From NCBI GenBank assembly GCA_963678675.1, contig OY783195.1:5528001-5592000 (forward strand): a stretch of 64,000 nucleotides of DNA, read 5' to 3'. How positions within the stretch are numbered: the stretch's first letter is position 1; each line of letters starts with the position of its first letter. This document shows positions 47,301 to 56,500 of this stretch, in pieces. The DNA is from Xiphydria camelus (Eukaryota > Arthropoda > Insecta > Hymenoptera > Xiphydriidae). The notes below the pieces were generated by a model, which worked only from the letters and a program-made list of their open reading frames with translations, searched no databases and was not told the DNA's origin. The translations under genes and the position numbers were made by a program.

Positions 47301-50300
47301 CATGCTTCGGACGTTCGAACTCACCTTCAGGCTTGAGATTATCGGGATGTTTGATAGGAGTGCGCCGTTCACCAGGACCGACCGGTCTTTTATCTGGCCT
47401 CTCGAAGTCTCCTTCTGGACGTAAATTATCTCGAGGCTTTTTAACCTCGGGTCTCTCGGCCGGCTTGAACTTTTCGTGTTCCGGACGTTCGAATTCGCCT
47501 TCAGGTTTGAGATTATCGGGATGCTTGATAGGAGAACGTCGTTCGCCAGGGCCGATTGGTCTCTTTTCCGGTCTTTCGAAGTCTCCCTCCGGACGTAGAT
47601 TATCTTGAGGTTTCTTGACCTCCGGCCTTTCAGCTGGACGAAACTCGTCGTGCTTCGGACGTTCAAACTCACCTTCAGGCTTGAGATTATCGGGATGTTT
47701 GATAGGAGTGCGCCGTTCACCAGGACCGACTGGTCTTTTATCTGGCCTCTCGAAGTCTCCTTCTGGACGTAAATTATCTCGAGGCTTTTTAACCTCGGGT
47801 CTCTCGGCCGGCTTGAACTTTTCGTGTTCCGGACGTTCGAATTCGCCTTCAGGTTTGAGATTATCGGGATGCTTGATAGGAGAACGTCGTTCGCCAGGGC
47901 CGATTGGTCTCTTTTCCGGTCTTTCGAAGTCTCCCTCCGGACGTAGATTATCTTGAGGTTTCTTGACCTCCGGCCTTTCAGCTGGACGAAACTCGTCGTG
48001 CTTCGGACGTTCAAACTCACCTTCAGGCTTGAGATTATCGGGATGTTTGATAGGAGTGCGCCGTTCACCAGGACCGACTGGTCTTTTATCTGGCCTCTCG
48101 AAGTCTCCTTCTGGACGTAAATTATCTCGAGGCTTTTTAACCTCGGGTCTCTCGGCCGGCTTGAACTTTTCGTATTCCGGACGTTCGAATTCGCCTTCAG
48201 GTTTGAGATTATCGGGATGCTTGATAGGAGAACGTCGTTCGCCAGGGCCGATTGGTCTCTTTTCTGGTCTCTCGAAGTCTCCCTCCGGACGTAGATTATC
48301 TTGAGGTTTCTTGACCTCCGGCCTCTCAGCTGGACGAAACTTATCGTGCTTCGGACGTTCGAACTCACCTTCAGGCTTGAGATTATCGGGATGTTTGATA
48401 GGAGTGCGCCGTTCGCCAGGGCCGATTGGTCTTTTATCTGGCCTCTCGAAGTCTCCTTCAGGACGCAAATTATCTCGAGGCTTTTTAACCTCGGGTCTCT
48501 CGGCCGGCTTGAACTCTTCGTGTTCCGGGCGTTCGAATTCGCCTTCAGGTTTGAGATTATCCGGATGTTTAATGGGCGTACGCCTCTCGCCAGGACCGAC
48601 CGGCTTCTTCTCGGGTCTCTCGAAATCTCCTTCCGGCTTTAGATTATCCTTGGGTCTCTTTACGTCAGCGCGTTCGCCCTTTTTGGGAGCTTCTTCCTTG
48701 GGTCGTCCGATGAACGGACCTTCCGGTTTTAGATTGTCGGCATGTCTGATGATCTCTACGCGCTCGCCCTTGAACGCTTTGAAATCATCGCGTGTCCTGG
48801 TGTCGATGAATTCGCCCTCCATGCGCAAGTTATCCTCGTATTTGGTGACCTCCACGCGTTCCTGTTGAAGAAACTCGGCGTAGTCGTCGCGGGATCTGTA
48901 GGTCGACATGTCTCCCTCCATACGAAGGTTATCGGTTCGCTTCACGATATCGGCGCGTTCGCCTCTGACGGGCTTGAAGTCGTCTCTGGGCTTCCCGATG
49001 AAATCTCCCTCGGGTTTCAGGTTGTCGGGGTGTTTGATTGGCGTGCGCTTCTCGGCGGGACCGTGGTCCTTCGGTTTGGGTCTCACGAACTCTCCCTCCG
49101 GCTTGAGATTGTCCCGAGGCTTCTTGACTTCCGGTCTCTCCGCTGGGCGGAACTTTTCTTGCTCGGGACGCTCGAAATCGCCCTCAGGACGTAGATTGTC
49201 TTTGGGCTTCTTCACCTCCGGTCTCTCCGCGGGTCTGAATTTTTCACGATGTGGTCGCGCGAAATCTCCCTCCGACTTCAAGTTGTCGGGATGCTTAATG
49301 GGGCTCCTGCGTTCGGCCGGCTGGAACGGACTACGCTCCCTGTCCGGGAAATCGCCCTCCGGGAAGAGATTGTCAGGATGACGCACGATGGGGGCTCTCT
49401 CCCCGGGACCGTAAGGCTCCGGTCGGGGCCTCTCGAACTCTCCCTCGGGGCGCAAGTTGTCCGCGTGCTTGATCGGCTGCCTACGGTCGCCGGGGGTGTA
49501 CTTGTCCTTGGGACGACCCTCGAAGGGTCCCTCGGGCTTCAAATTATCCTCGGGACGCTTCACCTCGGGACGCTCAGCGCGCTTGGGACCGAAATCGTTT
49601 TTGGGACGACCCTCGAAATCTCCCTCGGGGCGCAAATTGTCATCGCGCTTTATCGGAGTTCTCCTCTCCGCGGGTTTAAACGGTTCGCGCTCTCTATCGG
49701 GAAAATCGCCCTCCGGGAAGAGATTGTCGGGATGGCGCACGATGGGAGCTCTCTCCCCGGGACCGTAAGGCTCCGGTCGGGGCCTCTCGAACTCTCCCTC
49801 GGGACGCAAGTTGTCCGCGTGCTTGATCGGCTGCCTACGATCGCCGGGGGTGTATTTGTCCTTGGGACGACCCTCGAAGGGTCCCTCCGGCTTCAAATTA
49901 TCCTCGGGACGTTTCACCTCGGGACGCTCAGCGCGCTTGGGTCCGAAATCGTTTTTGGGACGACCCTCGAAATCTCCCTCGGGGCGCAAATTGTCATCGC
50001 GCTTTATCGGAGTTCTCCTCTCCGCGGGTTTAAACGGTTCGCGCTCTCTATCGGGAAAATCGCCCTTCGGGAAGAGATTGTCGGGATGGCGCACGATGGG
50101 AGCTCTCTCCCCGGGACCGTAAGGCTCCGGTCGGGGCCTCTCGAACTCTCCCTCGGGGCGCAAGTTGTCCGCGTGCTTGATCGGCTGCCTACGTTCTCCC
50201 GGAGTGTACTTATCTTTGGGGCGGCCCTCGAAGGGTCCCTCGGGTTTCAGATTGTCTTCGGGACGCTTCACCTCGGGACGCTCCGTACGCTTGGGACCGA

Positions 50301-50550
50301 AATCATCCTTGGGACGACCCTCGAAGGGTCCTTCCGGTTTCAGATTATCGTCGCGTTTAACGACCACCGTGTTTCTGTAGTCGGCCCGATCGAAGTTTCG
50401 GAATTGCTCGTGACTGGTCGTGAGGTTCTGAACGACGTCGGTTCGTCCATAGTATCGATCGGTGTCATCTTCGATTCGCGTCGGATGACGATGCAACTCG
50501 CGATCGACGACGTCGTAGGCGTGGAAGTCCTCCTTGACGTGGGAGGTGCC
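41389..50550 (-). CDS. 9.16-kb repeat exon of the SAXO-like gene
   Basis: 3,054 codons including stop. I start the exon at 50550, after the acceptor CACCGTTCAG, because this joins EGEFT to GTSHVKEDFHAY and restores the module pattern. An in-frame ATG at 50592 also exists. Residues from about 50349 down to 42790 are tandem modules. The tail (42790-41389) is Gln/Ser/Arg-rich, with a short poly-Gln, then a last diverged module (ADNLTVGGKFYSHSEAKSYG) and the end FKHTRDTPKHKFYMPVVSN. Composition is extreme in Lys, Arg, Glu, Pro, Asp and Gly, and no transmembrane segment is seen. Confidence 0.85.
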   Translation of the reverse strand, partial: GTSHVKEDFHAYDVVDRELHRHPTRIEDDTDRYYGRTDVVQNLTTSHEQFRNFDRADYRNTVVVKRDDNLKPEGPFEGRPKDDFGPKRTERPEVKRPEDNLKPEGPFEGRPKDKYTPGERRQPIKHADNLRPEGEFERPRPEPYGPGERAPIVRHPDNLFPKGDFPDREREPFKPAERRTPIKRDDNLRPEGDFEGRPKNDFGPKRAERPEVKRPEDNLKPEGPFEGRPKDKYTPGDRRQPIKHADNLRPEGEFERPRPEPYGPGERAPIVRHPDNLFPEGDFPDREREPFKPAERRTPIKRDDNLRPEGDFEGRPKNDFGPKRAERPEVKRPEDNLKPEGPFEGRPKDKYTPGDRRQPIKHADNLRPEGEFERPRPEPYGPGERAPIVRHPDNLFPEGDFPDRERSPFQPAERRSPIKHPDNLKSEGDFARPHREKFRPAERPEVKKPKDNLRPEGDFERPEQEKFRPAERPEVKKPRDNLKPEGEFVRPKPKDHGPAEKRTPIKHPDNLKPEGDFIGKPRDDFKPVRGERADIVKRTDNLRMEGDMSTYRSRDDYAEFLQQERVEVTKYEDNLRMEGEFIDTRTRDDFKAFKGERVEIIRHADNLKPEGPFIGRPKEEAPKKGERADVKRPKDNLKPEGDFERPEKKPVGPGERRTPIKHPDNLKPEGEFERPEHEEFKPAERPEVKKPRDNLRPEGDFERPDKRPIGPGERRTPIKHPDNLKPEGEFERPKHDKFRPAERPEVKKPQDNLRPEGDFERPEKRPIGPGERRSPIKHPDNLKPEGEFERPEYEKFKPAERPEVKKPRDNLRPEGDFERPDKRPVGPGERRTPIKHPDNLKPEGEFERPKHDEFRPAERPEVKKPQDNLRPEGDFERPEKRPIGPGERRSPIKHPDNLKPEGEFERPEHEKFKPAERPEVKKPRDNLRPEGDFERPDKRPVGPGERRTPIKHPDNLKPEGEFERPKHDEFRPAERPEVKKPQDNLRPEGDFERPEKRPIGPGERRSPIKHPDNLKPEGEFERPEHEKFKPAERPEVKKPRDNLRPEGDFERPDKRPVGPGERRTPIKHPDNLKPEGEFERPKHDEFRPAERPEVKKPQDNLRPEGDFERPEKRPVGPGERRTPIKHPDNLKPEGEFERPEHDEFRPAERPEVKKPRDNLRPEGDFERPEKRPVGPGERRTPIKHPDNLKPEGEFERPEHEEFKPAERPEVKKPRDNLRPEGDFERPEKRPIGPGERRSPIKHPDNLKPEGEFERPEHEKFKPAERPEVKKPRDNLRPEGDFERPDKRPVGPGERRTPIKHPDNLKPEGEFERPKHDEFHPAERPEVKKPQDNLRPEGDFERPEKRPVGPGERRTPIKHPDNLKPEGEFERPEHDKFRPAERPEVKKPQDNLRPEGDFERPEKRPIGPGERRSPIKHPDNLKPEGEFERPEHEKFKPAERPEVKKPRDNLRPEGDFERPDKRPVGPGERRTPIKHPDNLKPEGEFERPKHDEFRPAERPEVKKPQDNLRPEGDFERPEKRPVGPGERRTPIKHPDNLKPEGEFERPEHDKFRPAERPEVKKPQDNLRPEGDFERPEKRPVGPGERRTPIKHPDNLKPEGEFERPEHDKFRPAERPEVKKPRDNLRPEGDFERPEKRPVGPGERRSPIKHPDNLKPEGEFERPEHEEFKPAERPEVKKPRDNLRPEGDFERPDKRPVGPGERRTPIKHPDNLKPEGEFERPKHDEFRPAEKPEVKKPQDNLRPEGDFERPEKIPVGPGERRTPIKHPDNLKPEGEFERPEQEKFKPAERPEVKKPRDNLRPEGDFERPEKKPAGPGERRTPIRHADNLKPEGEFERPEHEKVGPAEKRTPIKHPDNLKPEGDFTGKPKDDFKPTRGERADIVKHTDNLRMEGDLSTYRSRDDYTEFLERERVEVTKYEDNLRMEGEFIDTRTRDDFKAFKGERVEIIRHPDNLKPEGEFTGRPKEEAPKRGERADIKKPRDNLKPEGEFERPEKKPYGPAEKRTPIKHPDNLHSEGVFDRPEKTPIGPGEKRTPIKHADNLHLEGDFERPEKSPVGPGERRTPIRHADNLYPEGEFVGRPKEEAPKRGERADVKKPKDNLRPEGEFERPRESPVGPGERRTPIRHADNLQLEGDFERPDKSPVGPGERRTPIRHADNLRPEGDFTARPKEEAPKRGDRAEIKKPKDNLKPEGDFERPREKPVGPAERRTPIRHEDNLKPEGDFVGRPKNDFAPTRGERTEVVIREDNLKMEGDMDMHSRSREDYSVTRAERVDVVRREDNLKVQGEFIDIRRRDDYNVTRGERTEIVRHEDNLRMEGDFERPERTPVGPAERRSPIKHPDNLKPEGDFVGRPKERAPTKGDRAVVKKPKDNLKPEGEMTISPRDDYKHFKDERVEAIRHEDHLRMEGEMDMRRSRDDYRRIAKVERIDVKRHEDNLRIEGEFIDVRRRDDYSVTVGERASIEKHSDNLRLEGEFERPQKSPLGPGERRSPIKHPDNLKSEGDFERRQPATVGPGERRSPIRHADNLKPEGDFTGRPKDDATPGRVERTRVIRREDNLKMTGDFQDATSQKSTYTVVRGERAEIKRHEDNLKVNTGTMETKTTSRDTFSPSKDVVPAGQPVNRRRHMESSISLGDDKSTMVTTNQRNYNTYTKRTGKEMASKVNNVETDTRRDVTTDSKTLADGTVLTTTKTTLATHAEHQVTGQTTYRQQQQQQQQTSIASDRRVVNEQHSKSRNETQARNVVDNKSIIDVSRHARNQITRDDSAVSRQSMSTSTQELRRLQQIERQQHVERQQREQQEITRRDYVNTQHVDNRQSSTATHQSARHADHTLASQARYGASHSNSAEFRQAIGGQSEGSCAHESSAKTSHHRKNVVSSSADVSNAVLHRRGVTSSTEALHTISSTAADQRKSISNLAESGRYISNSSQSHDRRSLTSLHRSTKDGNPWASSTYERPQRVARQADNLTVGGKFYSHSEAKSYGNFSTQRVERVQKQSNVSHISLGDGSSSSTTMYKREFVPRVKGPCPAALIETKQAPFKHTRDTPKHKFYMPVVSN

Positions 50551-53500
50551 CTGAACGGTGCGACGGTGCGACTTTAAAACCACTTGTCCCATTATTTCGG
50601 GATCACACGTACGCGGTACCGGAAGGGATGCGAGTGTGATCTATCGGGCACCGACAGGCCCGGAGTTTCCGGTACCCCGCGCGCTCGTTTCACCCCCCGC
50701 ACGCTCACGATTCGCATTCCTTCGCGGAGCCGCTCGTTTCACGCACTTACCGTGAATTCTCCCTCCCCTATGGTGAGGTTGTCCGTGCGTTTGACGATCT
50801 CCGCGCGTTGGATGCTGCGATGGTCGATGTACTGCGACCGGGTGGTGGTCTCGTCGACGAACTCACCCTCGACTTTGGTGTACGTGTTGCGACGCACGGG
50901 GCTTGGCCGTTCTCCGGGTGTTCCGGTGAACACGAGCTCCGTGGTGGTCACGCCTGATTTCAACGAGAATCCTCGGAATGAAATCTTGGACGTCTTCGTT
51001 TACGCACGAAAAGACTGATACCAGTAAATTGTACGGTATTTGCAGTAAAAGAGGTACGCATAAATGTTTTCGGATGTTCCTACTGTGCCTAAGAACAATT
51101 TTTTCTTAGAAACTAGTAAATTGTAATATAAACTATGATAGTCGAATGTTTCCAAAAGAGAAATTACTGTATTGCACTGTAAAAAATATCCGAAAACCCT
51201 CATGTCGTCGGTCTTATCACGTAAGGGCGTATCTCAGAAAATTTGAAAATTGAGTTAAGACCGCCAATAGGTTGCTTAAGCCTTACATTTTTATCTCACG
51301 ACCCGGCGTACCTCAACATTTTATACTTTTGCTCCCCATATATATTTTTCGTCGTATCTTAAAATAATCAAAATTTTAATCTCAGATATAGTAGACCTGA
51401 CTTAGGATAGGCCCATACGTGTGATTTAAAGAGCATTCAAGCGGAATTTTTTATACATAAAAAAATCACCAAGCCATACAAATAATTGCAGGACTTATTC
51501 ACAACGAAAAATCGTAAAATATTTAAAATCACTCTCCTGAGAAATCATCAAACCTGAGATACGCCCTTACGTGATAAGACCGACGATGTGTACCTTTTTT
51601 ATTGTAAACATAGTAAAATTTATTGGTATGAGACTTTCTCTGCGGGGCGAGAAAAGGTTGGAGCGAAGAATCGACGAGCGCTCTTACCGTCAAAGTCCCC
51701 CTCGGGTCTCAGGTTGTCCTGGGGACGTTTGATCGGCGCCCGGTCGCCACGCGTCGCGGTGTAGTCCGTGCTTCGTTGCCCGATGAACTCGCCCTCCATG
51801 TGCAGGTGATCCTCGTGATGATAACTGACCTGCTTGTCGACATGCTTCTCGTCGTACTCCTCGCGATAGGACGTCACGGCGTACACGGGCCCGTGGGGGA
51901 TCTCCAGGTGATCCTGGGGTAAGTTGTGAGGACATCGATGACGTCTGCAAGCAGATTCGTTGCCGCTCGAGTCTTTCTCACGACGGGGGAAGGTACGTAG
52001 CCTACGATTTAGTCGCGATTCGCGATCGACGCTCGCGATTCAAACGATCCTCGACGCTTTCCACGAAGACATGACAATGACCGTATGAGGCGATCGATCG
52101 ATCGCCTGACTTGCCACCGAGTCTCAAAGCGGCAAATTTATTCGGAGCGCGTGCAGCCCCGCGAGCGGAGGAGATATCGAGAGCGACACTGTGTTTATTT
52201 TTTTTCCTTGCGCGACGTACATACGCGAGGGCATTTCGCAATTGCATTCCTCTCGACCGAGAACTCGTTCGCGGTTGCGCAAACCCTCTTACTTTCGGGA
52301 GAAGGATCCGAGAGACGTCGAGCGCGTCGCGAAGGACGTCTTCGAGGCGTGGCTTGCTATACACTCAGGGAAAAACCGTACGTCATTTCAAATAAATCCG
52401 TAGTATTTGAAAATGCAGTGCTCAAATCAAATAAAAGTTTAGTCAACGGAAATAAACATTTCTTTGGTTCAATGATAAGTAAAATTTTGGTGCACTTGAT
52501 TCTGGTGAATATATTTATTTAACTTCTAGTTTAGTGAGCTGTAGTGGAAGTTGCTTTGCATCAAGTAAATATGCTCACAATGAAAAGTAAACCTTTATTT
52601 AATCCAAATAAATAACATATCGTCCATATTGAGAAAGTATACATTTAATTCGCACAAAATTCGAATGCTAATCAGGAAAGAGAAGTCAATATTTAATTAA
52701 TTTAAATAAAATACACTTCCCCGAAAAGTTTCCGGTCACTCTCAAAAGGGCTTTGAGAGAATGAAATTTGAGTGGTTGATTATATTTGAAACGAAGCAAG
52801 ATAGATTAAAAACCTTCAAACAAAATTTGTTTGGTTTCAAAAATTAAACAACGTTTTCATCAAAGTTTTATCGTATCTTGGTTTTCTTAAAAGATGTTTC
52901 GGAAGAAAAAACTTCAAAGGGTTGCTTTACATTTTTTAATCAAACTTAAGCCATTGTAAATAAGACGGGTTTCTCATTTCCTGATAAACTTCAAATCTGC
53001 CGAGTTTCATTAAGATTGAAGGCGGATTCTTACAAGACGAACCCTTTTGAGGGTGACCGGAAACTTTTCGGGGGTAGTGCATATCATTGGGTTGAAGTAT
53101 CTTCTATGTAACTGAAATAAATTTCATATTCATATTTAATGAACAGTTTCGTTACCTCAAGTAGCCCGTTTTAACTAAACCAATGATACTGAACCAAATA
53201 AAAGTCTAGTAGATTCAGATTTAAATAAACGCTCTACATTGGCGCAAATAGGATTTAATTGTTTTGAACCATACATTCCTCTGGGTGTACGTAGACGCGC
53301 TAGAGGTATACGGGTCAATGCCGTACCCGATTCTTCTTTTTTCGCCGTTAACCCCGATCCTCGAAGACGCGAATCTCGCGAAGGATACGCCGACCCTACG
53401 ACGTCGCGAACCAAGGACCACCGCGCGATCGCCGCGATACTTCCACCTTGGTGCACGACGTGTAGGTCGCTTTGCGCGCCGCATAAGGAAGCGAGGACCG

Positions 53501-56500
53501 AGTGAGTTACGCGATTGGTCGGAATCAACTTGCCGTACAAGGCGTTGTCTCGCGTCCCACTTATCCGGTGAATCGCTAATCGAGGTGGCGCATATCCGTT
53601 ATCGAGAAAATCTTCACCGAATTATAGGCAGGTACTCGAGAAAAAAAAAGAAGAAGAAGAAGGAGAAAACAGCAGCACGGTGGGTACGGTCTTCGGGGTA
53701 GGTGAGTACGTATATCGAAGTAATTCCCACGCGACGAGATAAAAAAACAAAACGCCACGATCTGAAGCGCGCGTGAGTCGCTCTACGATAATTCGTCGAA
53801 ATTGCGACGTATACGAGTGTATATCGTAAATTCTCGAAACGGCGCAATTTTAAGAAGACGCGAATAAAATTGCGAGACTCGCCAACCCCCCGTTTTGGAA
53901 CGCCGTGATACCGGTTCAAGGAGAGAGCCGACGCCGACGCCTTCGGCGCCCACCAGTTCTCGCTGGTCCCACGCGCGCGTCTCGCGACCGGACGGCGCAA
54001 CCTCGGTTCGCGTCGAATTGCGAACGAACGCGAGAGAGACTTTCCGGCAGAATTTTTAACGACCCCGCTAACGGCCCCCAGATCATTATCGTTATTGCCG
54101 ACGTTCGCGTGGCGAGTGTAATTTTAGAGACTGCCGACATTGGACTCTCCGCGAGACGAAGAAGCGTGGATCTCGCAGGAATTGGAGATTAGCAGGAGGA
54201 AGAGCGAAATTACGGGACCTCGTTATCTCCTCTCCCAAGGGGGCGCAAGGATATACCAATTCCTTATTCACGCCGGTTGTCACCCGGACCGAGATATCCC
54301 GGTGGTCCATATCGACGTCGAGAGGCTGTACGCGATCCGCGGCGCACCGAATGCGAGGCTCGGTGCGCTGCTTGCGACACGGTAACCTCGAGCGAGCGAA
54401 CCTGTCCGATTGCGCAATCGTACGGTTCGTGGGCTACGACTTATCCCGGAGAGTTATTACGCCTCGAACGGACGAGAATCGTCGAGCGCTTGGCGATTCT
54501 CCGCCCTCCGAGGGACAGAGCCAACTCCGGCAAAGTTGCAGCGGCTGTTCACGGCACGCCGACGTGGATAAATTACGCGTCACGCGTATGTTTTATCGTT
54601 GCGTCAACGAATCCGAACCGTATAGGCGCGGACACTCCGGCAGGGTTTAAACGCTTCCGGATAATTATTACGCGAGCGTAGGTACGTTTATTCGACAAAC
54701 TTCCTCGGCGAGCCGCTCTCTAACGATCGATATTGTCATCATCGAGCGTTGAAAGCCTCGATCGAAAGCTCTCTACAAATATGTAGATGATACCATTGAC
54801 CCGCGGATCCAAGTCGACCAAGTATCTTCGGCGTAACAATTCGTTGACGTACACTGAGAGAAGAGTTTATTCGTAACTGTGAAAACAGTTTACTTATAGT
54901 TAATACGCGTATACTTGGTTATGGTGAAATAAATATTTTTTTAGGCCAAGCAAGTATTAGTCAACTATTACTCTATTTCTGCTTCAGTGAAAGAGACATT
55001 CTAATAATTAACATATACCACGTGAGGCTACACTTACTTGCTAGGAAGAAAGCTTCAATCACTATTATCTCATTATCAATGAATTTTTTGCCTATATCGA
55101 TATAAGACTTTATTGTAGATTAAAACGTTATCTTCAAAAAAGTATTATACAAATATAAGCCAAGAGCTCATAGGTAATGAGATAATAGTGATTGAAATTT
55201 CTTTAGTCTCATATGGTAATTACTTTACCCAATGAAATATTTTTTTTAGCCGTAATTATTAGCTAATAAATATACCGTATGTCTTACGGCAAGCGCAACA
55301 CCACTTCGGCAGTTTTTACCGACGGTGGTCGAAAATTGCATTGGATCTAATGCAAGATTCGACCACCGTCGGTAAAAACTGCCGAAGTGCTGTTGCGCTT
55401 GCCGTCAGACATATGGTATACTTAGTCTTATATCGATATAGGCAAAAAATTCATTGATAATAAGATAATAGTGATTGAAGCTTCTTTCCTGGCGAGTAAG
55501 TTTAGCCTCACATGGTATAGTATGTTAATTATTAGAATATCTCTTTCACTGAAGCAGAAATAGAGTAATAGCTGACGAATACTTACTTGACCTCAACAAA
55601 TATTTCTTTCGCCATAATCGAGTACACGTATATTAACTATAAATAAACTGTTTTTCTCAGTGGATGAGAGCTCAACGCGTGGATGAACGCTGAAAACGGG
55701 ATTCGCGCGTGCGTTCTCTTTCGAGACGCCTCGCGTATGTACGCTTGCTGACCTACTCCGAAATCCTTATGACGAGGTCGTCGACCCCGACTCGCGCGAC
55801 GTGCGTAAAGATATTTTTGATCGACTCACCCGCAAGTGCAGAGTTCGCAGATGCACTGCTCCTTCAGCGGGATCTTCGCTACTATGTCGCTGGGCTTCGG
55901 CACGTAATCTCCGTCGAGAGAGTCGGGAGTCTGATCGCCCCTCCTGGGCTTCTCTTCAGGTCCCTCGGGTTTCCCGGGCTTCGCATCCTTCCTGCTGGGT
56001 TTCCCAGCGGCTGGCCTCTCCTCGGTCGGCCGGCCGGGTTTTCCCGCGACGGGTGTCGCGCGATCGCGAGGCTTTTCCGGTGAGCCGGGCCTGGAGCGAT
56101 CGAAGGGTCGATTATAGGACGATTACCAGCAGCGCACGTCTCTAGACGACTCCGACCGCGATGTACGAAGGGCACGGTGCGAAGGGGCGAGCGAAATGAC
56201 GGTAGAAGAATTGGAATTGAATTATGGACGCGATTTTCTAGAACTTCGCAAAGGTCACGGGCAGGTGAATCGATAAATAAATATGAATAAAGACTCTCTG
56301 TAGCTCCGCGAAGAAGTTTGAGGGAAAAAAGGTGATCTAGATTATACCGAGTTGCATAAACCACGTCTTTCGAGAGGTACGAGGCACTGATTTCTTCCCG
56401 AGCATCGATTCGAGAGACGTGGTCTACGATGACATGATCAACTCCAGCGAGTCCAGCAGTCGATGCTGGATCTCGCGGAACCGCAGCGTGATACGCGCGA

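Noticed and set aside
42790..50349. CRISPR-like array of regular repeats
   Set aside because: The units are coding, contiguous without unique spacers, and in a eukaryotic intron-exon gene.
50551..50592. Start of the giant exon at the ATG 50592 as a separate gene start
   Set aside because: A good acceptor at 50551 in phase with the preceding exon restores the module EGEF-TGTSHVKEDFHAY, so this ATG is most simply intronic. An alternative promoter cannot be fully excluded.
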